Origin: Thalassotalea sp.
GTDB taxonomy: Bacteria > Pseudomonadota > Gammaproteobacteria > Enterobacterales > Alteromonadaceae
Reading direction: 5' to 3'
Assembly: GCA_022448425.1 (NCBI GenBank)
Contig: JAKVCY010000012.1
Location: 1-52,651, forward strand
Length of the DNA stretch: 52,651 bases
Part shown: positions 38,859 through 48,023 of the stretch, in pieces
How the letters are laid out: every line of letters starts with the position of its first letter
Position numbering within the stretch: position 1 is the stretch's first letter
The notes under the pieces: generated by a model
Seen by the model: only the letters and a program-made list of their open reading frames with translations
Databases searched by the model: none
What the model was told of the DNA's origin: nothing
Translations under genes and position numbers: made by a program

Positions 38859-39434
38859 ATGAGCTCCGAATTAACGACATCAACATTCACTTTTCAGCGA
38901 CTATGCAATAAAGAATCTGTCGACAAAAAAGCAATAAAAGCGTTTTATAAGAACGAACGCTATAGTGCAAAATTTAAAGGATTTGATTTAGCCTATGGAG
39001 CATTTTCAGCTGGCGCGAAAAGCGATGTAAATCATGATGAGAGTAGAATTTTAGACAGTGCAGATACCACTGCACAGCAAGAACTTGCTTTAGTCGCATC
39101 GGTCATTATCAGTCAATTACATCAAGATAACACCCAAGCATTGCTACACGGATTAGTGACGGCGTCATCCGCAAGAGGCAAAGGCATCGCAAGCCGACTA
39201 ATATCCTTTGCAATTAGAGATATAAAAAAACGTGAATCTAGCCCGTCAATTGTCGGTATAAATTCAATCGTATGTTTTAGCGATCCAAAACTAGCTAATT
39301 TTTACCTTGGCAATCAATTCACTCTGGTAAACGCTGATGACCAAGGAATTCTGACGTCATCGATTGAAGCACGGTTGCTTGCATACCAAAAGTATCAGCC
39401 AAATTTGAGCGTATTTCATATAAGCCTTCGTTAA
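38859..39434 (+). CDS. GNAT-family N-acetyltransferase
   Basis: A 191-residue protein with the acetyl-CoA-binding motif A of the GNAT fold (GLVTASSARGKGIASRLISF, with RGKGIA as the pyrophosphate loop) and a later NFYLGNQF segment typical of motif B. An AGGA ribosome site lies 9 bases before the ATG. The N-terminal third is unlike standard GNATs and rich in charged residues. The substrate is unknown. It stands alone, convergent with the sirtuin gene, and divergent from the ABC operon. Confidence 0.75.
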   Translation: MSSELTTSTFTFQRLCNKESVDKKAIKAFYKNERYSAKFKGFDLAYGAFSAGAKSDVNHDESRILDSADTTAQQELALVASVIISQLHQDNTQALLHGLVTASSARGKGIASRLISFAIRDIKKRESSPSIVGINSIVCFSDPKLANFYLGNQFTLVNADDQGILTSSIEARLLAYQKYQPNLSVFHISLR

Positions 39435-39448
39435 GAATGGCTTTGTGC

Positions 39449-40141
39449 TTAAACCAATATTTCTTCTAATTGATTTAGACCCGAAGACGCAGTGGCTTTA
39501 ATCACCGTTAAGTTAGTGAGGTGGGAAACGGCGTCATTCACCGTAGGATTCAAATCGATGTAGTAAATTGGCGTATCGGATTTAGCAAACCCTGCAAGGC
39601 TAGCAGCAGGATAAACTTGCATCGACGTGCCAACAATCACGATAACATCGGCATTTTCAACAACAGGTACAGCGTGATCTAGCATTGGCACCATTTCACC
39701 AAACCAAACAATAAATGGTCTCATTTGGGTACCGAGTTCACATTTGTCTCCCAGTACAATGTCATTTCGACATTCGTAAACTAAGTTCTCATCAACACTA
39801 CTGCGTGATTTTAGTAGTTCACCATGTAAATGAATTACGTTTGAGCTACCAGCGCGCTCATGCAAATCGTCAACATTTTGCGTAACAACGGTAACTTCGA
39901 ATTGGTTCTCCAGCGCTGCAATTATCTTATGTCCCTCGTTGGGCTCTACCGTTAGTAACTGCTTTCTACGTTGATTGTAGAAATCGAGTACCAACTCGGG
40001 ATCTTTGTGCCAACCTTCAATACTGGCCACTGCCATTACATCATGTCCTTCCCACAAGCCATCATCATCGCGAAAGGTCTTAATACCACTTTCGGCACTC
40101 ATGCCTGCACCAGATAAGATCACCAAATTTTTCTTACTCAT
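39449..40141 (-). CDS. SIR2-family NAD-dependent protein deacylase lacking zinc cysteines
   Basis: A 230-residue sirtuin. The NAD-binding start GAGMSAESGIKTFRD, the TQNVDDLHERAG loop, the catalytic His in VIHLHGEL and the IVGTSMQVYPAA segment are present. The four-Cys zinc ribbon usual in CobB is not: only two Cys lie in that segment, in the YECRNDIVLGDKCELG region. Sirtuins remove acyl groups from lysine using NAD, and some relatives lack the zinc site. Its partner could be the adjacent convergent GNAT acetyltransferase, but that is speculative. Confidence 0.88.
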   Translation of the reverse strand: MSKKNLVILSGAGMSAESGIKTFRDDDGLWEGHDVMAVASIEGWHKDPELVLDFYNQRRKQLLTVEPNEGHKIIAALENQFEVTVVTQNVDDLHERAGSSNVIHLHGELLKSRSSVDENLVYECRNDIVLGDKCELGTQMRPFIVWFGEMVPMLDHAVPVVENADVIVIVGTSMQVYPAASLAGFAKSDTPIYYIDLNPTVNDAVSHLTNLTVIKATASSGLNQLEEILV

Positions 40142-40258
40142 TTTAATCTTCTTTATTAATCAAACCGTTATATTCTAAATAAAAACAATAAATTACTTCT
40201 AAATTCAAAACGTAGACAGATATACTACGGAAAAACGGGAACGTGTTATAAACAAAGT

Positions 40259-40927
40259 ATGCATAAGAACAATACCGCAATCGTATTAGGCGCAACAGGA
40301 CTAATTGGTAAATACACGACAGAGTTTCTTGTCGAACAAGACAGCGTTGAAAAAGTTATCGCAATAACTCGCAAACCAACCCTATTCAGTTCAGCAAAAG
40401 TTGAAAACCTGGTTATTGATTTTGAACGCTTAAATGACTTCTCGTCTCACATTAAAGGTGATGTGCTGTTTTCTTGTTTAGGCACAACTAAAAAGCAAGC
40501 CGGCAGTATTGCTGCTCAGCGTATTGTTGACCTTGACTATCAATACAAAGTAGCGGAAATAGCCGTTAAGAATGGTGTTAGACGTTACTTATTGGTGTCA
40601 TCAAGCGCTGCTAATGCCACGAGTAAAAACGCCTACCTGCTAATGAAAGGCCAATTAGAAGAGAAAGTTAAAGCGCTGTCATTTGAGCAAATCAATATAT
40701 TCCAGCCATCCTTGCTACTAGGCGATCGCAACCACTTTAGATTAGGCGAAGTGCTAGGAGGCATAATTTTGCCTATACTCTGTAAGTTACCGTTTTTACA
40801 AAAGTATCGCCCTATTAAAGGTGAAACGGTAGCACGTAAGATGGTCAATGTCGCAACTGATACTCGTTCGTTTCAGCAAGATAGAGTTGAGTACTTTGTC
40901 TTGGATGAAATATTTGACGAGGATTAA
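40259..40927 (+). CDS. NAD(P)-binding Rossmann-fold protein (HTATIP2/TIP30-like)
   Basis: A 222-residue atypical short-chain dehydrogenase with the dinucleotide loop GATGLIGKYT at the N-terminus and the DVLFSCLGTTKKQAGS segment typical of the TIP30-like branch. A YLLVSSSAAN strand and an active-site-like YLLMKGQLEEKV (YxxxK) follow. It ends after the NAD-fold and has no membrane segment. Likely a cytoplasmic oxidoreductase of unknown substrate. Confidence 0.82.
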   Translation: MHKNNTAIVLGATGLIGKYTTEFLVEQDSVEKVIAITRKPTLFSSAKVENLVIDFERLNDFSSHIKGDVLFSCLGTTKKQAGSIAAQRIVDLDYQYKVAEIAVKNGVRRYLLVSSSAANATSKNAYLLMKGQLEEKVKALSFEQINIFQPSLLLGDRNHFRLGEVLGGIILPILCKLPFLQKYRPIKGETVARKMVNVATDTRSFQQDRVEYFVLDEIFDED

Positions 40928-41001
40928 CACACCGCGTCTGTCGAATTTAAAAGCTGTTCAGTATGAGCTTTCGGTAAGCCAAACTTTAAAAGGAATTTAA
41001 C

Positions 41002-41370
41002 ATGCAGTTTAACCATATTAACATCAGTGCACCAAAGGAAATTCTTGATATAGAAAAAGATTTCTTATGCAGAATATTTAGATTAACAGAAGGATACAGA
41101 CCCAAATTCTCGCGCGATGGCTATTGGTTATATGCTAAAGAGCAAGCGATTATCCACTTAACTGAGAGTGATCATCATAAACCTACTGATAAACCAAGCT
41201 GCTTAGATCACGTAGCTTTTTCTATGACAGGCTTAACCGCATTTGTAAGTCGACTTGAAGTTAATGACGTTAATTTCAATGTGAAATTCCTACCAGAATT
41301 GGCCATTACCCAAGTATTCTTTAAATCACCGGCAGGTGTTGCTTTAGAAGTCAGCTTTGAAGAACGTTAG
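41002..41370 (+). CDS. VOC (glyoxalase/dioxygenase) superfamily protein
   Basis: A 122-residue single-domain protein with two beta-alpha-beta-beta-beta modules. The metal ligands of the superfamily appear to be conserved: His in MQFNHINI, His in LDHVAF and Glu in VALEVSFE. The ATG has an AAAAGGAA ribosome site. The reaction is unknown; glyoxalase, thiol transferase or dioxygenase functions all occur in this fold. Confidence 0.8.
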   Translation: MQFNHINISAPKEILDIEKDFLCRIFRLTEGYRPKFSRDGYWLYAKEQAIIHLTESDHHKPTDKPSCLDHVAFSMTGLTAFVSRLEVNDVNFNVKFLPELAITQVFFKSPAGVALEVSFEER

Positions 41371-41556
41371 CTGATATCTGTCGATATCTAATTAAATGTA
41401 GATTCAACACTCAGAACTTCGAGAGATGCCTGCCTTTCTTTGCAAACTCTCTTTTGGGAAACCATTCCAACCTACACAGATGCTACTGAATGATTGCATG
41501 TGAACCCCAGGCCGCTTTTCAAGACGAACACAACTTCTATAATCGATAGATAAACT

Positions 41557-42477
41557 TTATCGGAAGGCGTTGCTTTCGACTTCTTTTAACAGCCATGATT
41601 TGAACATTTTTATCTTTGCTACCTCTGCGTTCTCTTGTCTGTAGACAATGTAATACGCCAATGGCGACACAAAAGATATATCAGAAAACAAACGCACCAA
41701 CCGACCAGCTGCTAAATCATCTCTCGCCATAACACTGCGAGCAAGAGCAATGCCTGCGCCGTCAATCGCAGATTGCAGTACACCAGCTGAGTTGTTGATT
41801 TTCAGGTTATGCTTTGCCAAATATTCGGAGGAACCTGCTCGAGCCAGCCATTGTTGCCACGTGGGGAACGCGTCGTGTGTCTCGATAGAAAGGTCATGAA
41901 TTAACGTTTCTTTCACTAATGTCTCTGGCGATTGAAAATCTTTTTCCTTCAGCAATGTAGGTGAGCATACGGGAAACACTTCCTCGTCCATTAGTTTTTC
42001 TGCACTGAGTCCATTCCACTGCCCAAGGCCATAACGGACACCAACGTCAATATGCTGCGCAAGAAAATCTATTGTATTTAGGCTCATATCGAGGCGCACA
42101 TCTGTGTCAGGACATTCGCTTTGAAAGCGATGTAGTTTCGGCAGTAGCCACTTGGCTGCAAAAGCTGGACTCACCGTCACATTTAACACCCCACTCGTCG
42201 GCGCCAACTTCATATTCTCAAGCCCCAACGCAATTTTCTCAAAGCCAGATTTAATCTCAGGTAACGCTCTCTCTGCCGGTTCCGTTAGCGTTAAACGGTA
42301 TTTGCCACTATTGGAACGAATAAATAACGGAGCACCTAGCCAGTCTTCCAATGAACGAACTAATTGCCCCACTGCCGCGGGAGTTACATAGAGTTCAGCG
42401 GCGGCTCCCGAGAAACTGCGATGCCTTGCACTAGCTTCAAATGCTTTCAATGCATTTAGATGGACGGGGATTTTCAT
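41557..42477 (-). CDS. LysR-family regulator (GcvA-like)
   Basis: A 306-residue regulator with an N-terminal winged helix (NALKAFEASARHRSFSGAAAELYVTP, the form typical of GcvA) and a C-terminal substrate-binding domain. It is divergent from the SDR gene, whose promoter region holds an inverted repeat, and most probably controls it. The effector is unknown. Confidence 0.92.
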   Translation of the reverse strand: MKIPVHLNALKAFEASARHRSFSGAAAELYVTPAAVGQLVRSLEDWLGAPLFIRSNSGKYRLTLTEPAERALPEIKSGFEKIALGLENMKLAPTSGVLNVTVSPAFAAKWLLPKLHRFQSECPDTDVRLDMSLNTIDFLAQHIDVGVRYGLGQWNGLSAEKLMDEEVFPVCSPTLLKEKDFQSPETLVKETLIHDLSIETHDAFPTWQQWLARAGSSEYLAKHNLKINNSAGVLQSAIDGAGIALARSVMARDDLAAGRLVRLFSDISFVSPLAYYIVYRQENAEVAKIKMFKSWLLKEVESNAFR

Positions 42478-42480
42478 ATC

Positions 42481-42533
42481 ACTAAACTTTTTCTTTATCG
42501 TCGTTATAGATTAACTCGTTTGTAAAGTTTAGT
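42481..42533. promoter_or_regulatory. inverted repeat, candidate LysR operator
   Basis: ACTAAACTTT (42481-42490) and its exact complement AAAGTTTAGT (42524-42533) lie 33 bases apart in the short gap between the divergent LysR and SDR genes. Two half-sites three to four helical turns apart fit the recognition/activation site arrangement of LysR proteins. Confidence 0.5.
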
Positions 42534-42649
42534 AAATCGAACAACAATGCTCGCACACAACAGAGCAAATCGACGGCTTATGTTTTCAAACACAAGGTGT
42601 ATTTCAGTGAAATACGTCCTCAATCAAATTGATGAAGAGAGATGACACG

Positions 42650-43462
42650 ATGAACAAACAATTTACAGGTAAAAAGCTGCTAGTAATCGGTGGCACAAGC
42701 GGCATGGGTTTTGAAACTGCCAAACTGTTTCTGCAAGAAGGTGGTGAAGTAGTTGTTGTCGGCAACCACACTGAAAAAGCAGAAACAGCGCATCAAGAAC
42801 TAGCGCAGTTCGGTAAAGTGAGCGCGCTAACAGCAAACTTAACGTCAGAGCAAGGCTTACAGAACCTACTCAGTATGATTGATGAGAAACACAAAGACGT
42901 CGACATGCTGGTTAATGCTGCCGGAATATTCTTCCCGAAACCCTTCCTAGAACATGCTGCGGAGGATTATGACCAATATATGAATATCAACCGTGCAACT
43001 TTCTTTATCACCCAAAAAGTTGCATCAAACCTAGTCGCAAACAAGAGTAAAGGTGCGATAGTAAACATCGGTTCGATGTGGGCAAAACAAGCAATTGCTG
43101 CCACACCATCTTCTGCATACTCAATGGCAAAAGCTGGTCTACATTCTTTAACACAGCACCTCGCAATGGAGCTTGCCGAGCACAATATTCGTGTTAATGC
43201 TGTGTCACCAGCAGTGGTGCATACACCTATTTATGAAAGCTTCATTCCAAAAGAGGAAGTTGACACCGCCTTGCAAGGTTTCAACGAATTTCACCCAATA
43301 GGCCGCTTTGGCACTCCGCAAGATGTGGCCAATTCAATTATATTTCTACTTTCAGATAAGTCTGACTGGGTTACTGGCGCAGTTTGGGATATTGATGGCG
43401 GGTCGAAATTAAGAAAGGAGATTGTGAATAGCGGTACTCTATCGCTATTCACAAAAGTTTAG
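42650..43462 (+). CDS. short-chain dehydrogenase/reductase (SDR)
   Basis: A 270-residue classical SDR with the NAD(P) motif GGTSGMGFE, the NAAG motif, the catalytic Ser in NIGSMWA, YSMAK (YxxxK) and the C-terminal [19 protein letters not shown] segment after strand 2 suggests either cofactor. The ATG at 42650 is chosen over 42629 because GAAGAGAG lies 8 bases upstream. A 16-residue tail beyond the usual end may be a C-terminal extension. It is divergent from and probably controlled by LysR. Confidence 0.9.
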   Translation: MNKQFTGKKLLVIGGTSGMGFETAKLFLQEGGEVVVVGNHTEKAETAHQELAQFGKVSALTANLTSEQGLQNLLSMIDEKHKDVDMLVNAAGIFFPKPFLEHAAEDYDQYMNINRATFFITQKVASNLVANKSKGAIVNIGSMWAKQAIAATPSSAYSMAKAGLHSLTQHLAMELAEHNIRVNAVSPAVVHTPIYESFIPKEEVDTALQGFNEFHPIGRFGTPQDVANSIIFLLSDKSDWVTGAVWDIDGGSKLRKEIVNSGTLSLFTKV

Positions 43463-43528
43463 GTACGGAGAGTAAGTACTCATTAAAAAAATGAGCTCCA
43501 TTTTTATCTAACCATATGACTAGGCTTA

Positions 43529-44374
43529 TTATTCGCCTTTGAGCATATCAAAAAATGTTTGTCCGATTGGATCGGCTTTGTCTAAGAATTTGTAATTGAA
43601 TAAATGGTCTCCCCCCTTGTAATTAAGATGTAGACACTGACCAAGTGGCTGCGTTTTCATTTTTTCACAAATTGATGCTGCCATTTATGGTGACGGCCAT
43701 ATTTCATCTTTCTCACCAGTTAAAAGCACTACCTCGCCTTTGGTTTGCTCAACAGCAATATCCACCTCTCCATTGTCTGAAAGGTTTTCCAGAGACCGAA
43801 TATATAAATCCAATAATCCATTTACAAGTCCAGATGGCTTAAACTCAACATGCGCGAGCTCCTTACCTTGTTCTGTCCAACTAGAACCAGGTACTTTTGT
43901 TCAATCATTTAAAACTCCCGCCCAAACAACTGAGCTAGGCGCAATGGCGATAACTCGCTGAACCTTTTCGTCACGAGAGGCAAGTAGCAGTGCTAATTCC
44001 GCTCCTTTTGACCAACTTACAATGATCAATTTACTCGCATCTACATTTTTCTTGGTTTGTAACCAAGACTTAGCACTGTCAAAATAATCAAATGGGATTT
44101 TTTCTAGCTCTTGCGGTAAGCCTTTTGCTTTGAAGTAGGCTAAAGCGAGTGTTGGATAGCCAGCATCAGCAACTGCTTTCGCTAGTTTTTCAGGTATACC
44201 TCATTCAGAGCCACCCAAAACTAAAACACCCACTTTCTTTTCATGAGACGAAGATGGGTGTTACTTCCCTATAATTTTATCATTATCAATATTCACAAAA
44301 CCTTCTGAAGCTAGGGCTCCAAAACTTGCGCAAGATAACATCAGCAGACTGCTTTTAATCACTCTTTTCAACAT
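43529..44374 (-). pseudogene. exported acyl-CoA thioester hydrolase/BAAT-type alpha/beta hydrolase, four nonsense codons
   Basis: From ATG 44374 one frame runs for 281 codons to the TAA at 43529 and stays in phase throughout. It is interrupted only by stop codons: TAA at 44261-44263 (codon 38), TGA at 44201-44203 (58), TGA at 43901-43903 (158) and TAA at 43685-43687 (230). The product would start with a signal peptide (SSLLMLSCASFGALA), then carry a Rossmann-like start VGVLVLGGSE, the nucleophile loop VSWSKGAELALLLAS, an acid in TGEKDEIWPSP and the base His in YKGGDHLFN, as in the BAAT C-terminal family. By comparison with remembered homologues, two stops replace GGA or TGG codons and one replaces AAA. 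The residues around the stops remain close to the family, so decay looks recent. No frameshift is present. Confidence 0.85.
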
Positions 44375-44649
44375 TATTATTTTTATCCAAAGTGCGATAG
44401 TAAAAGGAATACCGCTCAAATTCCTAGAGTGGTTATAGATAAGCTTTCACAGCATAGTAGTGCTTAAACATTTACCGTCTCAAGCTCAAATGGCTCTTGG
44501 TTTTTACAGTAATAGTTAAGATCTAGCGAGATTCGCTACCTCATGGTTGCTACATACTAAGCAGGGATATAGGTTGGACAAGCGCCCGCTTTCATCTGAT
44601 GGCTTGAAATTAATGATACTGTCACTTTAAACAGTCATTCATAGCATGG
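44375..44649. other. gap without a recognised gene
   Basis: No coding frame, hairpin terminator or repeat that I can support lies between the BAAT pseudogene start and the solute-binding-protein stop. The gap presumably holds the pseudogene's former promoter. Confidence 0.6.
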
Positions 44650-45408
44650 TTAGCCAGCACCTAAGTGCTTTACCAAAGATTTCTCGTATAAGCCTTTCTT
44701 CTTAAATTCGAGAATGAACTTATTGAGTATATCGCGCTCTGCTTCCAGATTAGAATTCATAATAAATGATGCTGGAACCTTACTTGTTGGCTTGTCTAGT
44801 TGATAAAAAACTTGGTCTTTGAAAGGCTCATCCTGAAACATGGCACGCGCATTTTTGGCATTCATTTCAACCATCTGACATCGTCCAAGTGATAACATCT
44901 TAAGCATTGCGTGATGGCTGTTGGAATCAATGCGTACTAGGTTACCCCGCTTAAACAAAGGCTCTAATGACGGGTAGATAAACCCGCGTCTGGCACAGAC
45001 ATTCGCTTTGGTATCGAGATTAAGTTCAAAGCCTTCTGGAAATGGCTCAAGCGAATACATATAGCTTATATGTTGAAAGATAGGCAGAGTTGAAATAAAG
45101 GCTTCTGGCTGCTTAACCCAGTCAGTACTCGAATAAAACATGTCGAATTTACCGGTAGCGACAAAGTATTCATTTCGATTGCGGTGAGAATCGACGAAAT
45201 CAATGGTTACGCTACTATTTTCTTGAACATAGCGCAGTAGATCAGGGATAACGCCGTCGTATTTCTTCTCAACTTCATTAAAATACAAATGTGGTCGTGT
45301 ACCAGGCGAGTTTACCACTACAGACAGCGCAAAAGATTCTTCGCTATAACCTTTTACTGGTAATATAGCGCTACAAAGCCATAGTAAACCCAAGCTCAGT
45401 TTCTTCAT
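44650..45408 (-). CDS. periplasmic solute-binding protein, family 3-like
   Basis: A 252-residue exported protein with a signal peptide (LSLGLLWLCSAILPVKG) and the two-lobe amino-acid-binding fold. The family is recognised by RPHLYFNEVEKKYDGVIPDLL at the start of lobe I and MLKMLSLGRCQMVEMN later. I start at ATG 45408, as the longer frame begins with TTG codons. No permease or ATPase gene is adjacent, so it is solitary; such copies in this group often serve chemotaxis or signalling rather than transport. The ligand is unknown. Confidence 0.75.
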   Translation of the reverse strand: MKKLSLGLLWLCSAILPVKGYSEESFALSVVVNSPGTRPHLYFNEVEKKYDGVIPDLLRYVQENSSVTIDFVDSHRNRNEYFVATGKFDMFYSSTDWVKQPEAFISTLPIFQHISYMYSLEPFPEGFELNLDTKANVCARRGFIYPSLEPLFKRGNLVRIDSNSHHAMLKMLSLGRCQMVEMNAKNARAMFQDEPFKDQVFYQLDKPTSKVPASFIMNSNLEAERDILNKFILEFKKKGLYEKSLVKHLGAG

Positions 45409-45414
45409 CAACAA

Positions 45415-45756
45415 CGTTCAACCTAACTACTTAAACAACATACGACGCAAATCAACGAATAAGACCAACTTCTGCCTCTTCATCACATGAAACTATGCTT
45501 ACCTAGAGCAAACAGTTACTAGCCTAATCAAAGAGGTGCTTTTCTTATGCATTTGTGTCTTTCATAAAGACACCTCTACTAACATGGTTTGTCTGAGACT
45601 AAATTTCCCAAGTTGACAGTAATTTCCCTAAAAACGTTTGAAGGGAAGCTTTAGCTAAAGTACAAACCTACATTGATAAAGCACTACAACAGAAGTTGGT
45701 TACTACATTTAGCTAAGTATAGTATGTGGAGAGAATTCTCAACCTAAAGGTATTTA
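45415..45756. other. gap with a GTGTCTTT palindrome
   Basis: 342 bases without a supported gene. The only structure I see is an 8-bp perfect hairpin, GTGTCTTT (45555-45562) with AAAGACAC (45566-45573) and a 3-base loop, inside a longer AGAGGTG...CACCTCT repeat. It is not followed by a T-run, so it could be an operator or a piece of repeat rather than a terminator. Confidence 0.5.
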
Positions 45757-46763
45757 CTACAGGTATTTGTTAAACCAATTGACTATCTCTTGGTTTGCTT
45801 TGTCTCTGTTTTTTGAAAGACGGTGATCGTCGTTGGGATATAGCACTAATTTATGTGGGATTTGATGTTTGGTTAACGCTTTTGCGAAATCTTCAGAATG
45901 CTTAACAGATACTCTTTTGTCATCTGTACCATGCAATAGCAGAATAGGAATATCGGGTGATAGCTTATCAACCCATTTAAGTACCGATCTTTTATCGAGC
46001 TCTTGTTGCTTATTTCTTTCATAGCCCGGAATCCTTTTGATGTAGACATTTTCCATAGCGGGACGATAGACCAAGCCTTTTGATAAATCGGTACTTCCTG
46101 CGATTGTCGCAATGGCTTTGATATTTTTTAATTGCTTAACCGCTAAGTGCGTTTGCATCCCTCCTCTACTTGCGCCAAACATACCGATACGATTGAAGTC
46201 TGCGTCTTCAATCGTCGCTACAAAATCTAGTAGTGATGTAACATCGTAAACATCACTACCGCCAAATTCATCAAGGGTATCGAACATCAAGTATGTTCCT
46301 CTATATTGACTACCGATCACGATAAAGCCCTCATTTGCAATCGCAAACAAATGTCCCATCATGGTTCCAAAAGTCACTCCGCCATAGTTTCCATTACCAC
46401 CGCGGTTATAAATCAGCACAGGTAGTTTTTTCATAGCCATTTTAGGTTTAATTACAAACCCTTTCACATAATGCGTGTCGACTTTATATTCAAACTTTCT
46501 GCAATCTAAATTTTCCTTGAAAGTCTCGTATTTCTCTCTGCTATACATCAATTTAAAATGAGTTAATAACCTTTCCAACGCTTCTTCAGATTTTACTCGT
46601 CTTTCATATTTAACTTTCATAACCTTGAACCAGGAATCGTAATCTGCAAAGACAGAATTGAAACAATCTTCTTAGTTGAGAGCATTGCTATGGTGAATCA
46701 AATCATTTGCGGAAGAAAAAACGGTAATAGTAGAAATAAAGTGAGCGAAATGTACTTTCTCAT
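45757..46763 (-). pseudogene. secreted S9-type alpha/beta hydrolase with broken N-terminus
   Basis: An intact frame from ATG 46620 encodes 287 residues of a prolyl-oligopeptidase-like hydrolase with nucleophile motif GASRGG, acid region HGTDDKRVS and base His in NDDHRLS. It has no signal peptide. Upstream the lost N-terminus is visible: ATG 46763 with AAGGA 7 bases before it starts a signal peptide (MRKYISLTLFLLLPFF). One missing base in the A-run at 46716-46721 (T-run on the minus strand) shifts into SSANDLIHHSNALN, then TAA at 46672-46674 replaces probably CAA, then EDCFNSVFADYDSWFKV joins the intact frame. The full product would be about 335 residues and exported. The internal frame could still be translated, but the enzyme could not leave the cytoplasm. 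Confidence 0.8.
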
Positions 46764-46934
46764 GATAAGTCCTTTTTCCATAGAGCACAGTAAGGGTAGA
46801 ACTTAAAATATCGAATATTTATAAGATTATCAATGAGTCGCAGCCAGCTGGTTGGGATCTTTACTGACTGCGACAGCACTTGGTAGGAATCGTTTCAGAT
46901 AAATAAAGGGTTAATTTATCTTGGTAAATATGGC

Positions 46935-48014
46935 TTAGTTAACCTTCGCCACTTCAGTTACCGCTTGGTCACGTCGTATTTTCTGCCCCATTTGTACCCG
47001 TTCACCACCGCGAATAATCACCTCGTCACCTTCGTGAATATCGCCAGAAACTGAAATCCATTGACCTACGCCCTGCCCGATTAACACATTCACTTTTTTT
47101 GCAACGTCGCCTTCACCTACCGTAACCACGAAGGTTTCTTGCTCACGTAAAACCAATGCATCGCGCGGTACTAGTGTGGCGTTTGCAGTTGCATTTTTCG
47201 GTAAAGATACCGTAACCGCAGTACCTGCCATCATATTGCTACCGTCTGCGGACAAACGCACATCAAAGGTACGAGTTGCTTGGTCGCCTGCCAGTGACCA
47301 AGTGCGAACTGGCAACTCTAATAGTTGCCCTTGCCATTTCACCATCACCTTTTTCTGAGCTTGAATATATGGCGCTATTGTTAACGGTGCAGACACTTTC
47401 ACGTCTAAGTGATGAGTATCGACCAGCTGCAGCATTGGACGACCTGAGGTCACCAACTCACCTTCATTAACGAAGCGCTCACTGATGCTGCCGCTAAATG
47501 GCGCGATAATTTCGGTCTTTTCTATCGCTAATAAGGTTTGCTTAATTTGCAGATTAAGTGCTTCAACTTCGTTTTCAGCAATCGCTAAATCTTTAATAAT
47601 GCGCTCAAGCTCGCTTAATGCCGTATTGTTGGTTTTGTTAAGTTCCGACATGCGCGCTTTTTGTTTTTCTAAATACGTCACATCCGCATGATGCTGTTTT
47701 AGCTGCGCTTTTTGCTGTGCAAGTCTTAACGTTAAGTGACGATTATCCAACTTCGCTAATATCTGCCCTTTTTCAACTTGTGCACCGACATCTTCGACCC
47801 ACAATAGCTGACCTGTTTGCTCTGCTGAAAGCGGAGAGTTACGTCGACTTATTACGTTCGCTGGTAACCACATAGTTGGGCTAACTTGTTCAGACTTTAC
47901 AAACTCTACACTGACTAGGTGTGGTTTAGGCCCTTCCTGTGCGAATGTGGACTTGTACGGTAGCATGCTTAACACAGCTACACTCGCAGATAATATGAGT
48001 GGTAATGTTTTCAT
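46935..48014 (-). CDS. RND efflux periplasmic adaptor (second system)
   Basis: A 359-residue membrane-fusion protein with a signal peptide (LILSASVAVLSMLP to TFA-QEG). It has a lipoyl half (VEDVGAQVEKGQILAKLDN), a coiled-coil hairpin (about residues 105-160), the second lipoyl half (IIAPFSGSISERFVNEGELV) and beta-barrel domains ending in GDEVIIRGGERVQMG. It has a good AGGAG ribosome site that contains the permease stop codon, so translation is coupled. It is second in the operon, after its permease, the reverse of the first RND system. The substrate is unknown. Confidence 0.88.
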   Translation of the reverse strand: MKTLPLILSASVAVLSMLPYKSTFAQEGPKPHLVSVEFVKSEQVSPTMWLPANVISRRNSPLSAEQTGQLLWVEDVGAQVEKGQILAKLDNRHLTLRLAQQKAQLKQHHADVTYLEKQKARMSELNKTNNTALSELERIIKDLAIAENEVEALNLQIKQTLLAIEKTEIIAPFSGSISERFVNEGELVTSGRPMLQLVDTHHLDVKVSAPLTIAPYIQAQKKVMVKWQGQLLELPVRTWSLAGDQATRTFDVRLSADGSNMMAGTAVTVSLPKNATANATLVPRDALVLREQETFVVTVGEGDVAKKVNVLIGQGVGQWISVSGDIHEGDEVIIRGGERVQMGQKIRRDQAVTEVAKVN

Positions 48015-48023
48015 TGTTAGCTC

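Noticed and set aside
43529-44374. Possible selenocysteine or recoded gene because of two in-frame TGA codons
   Set aside because: Two TAA codons are also present and no SECIS-like context is evident, so nonsense decay is simpler.
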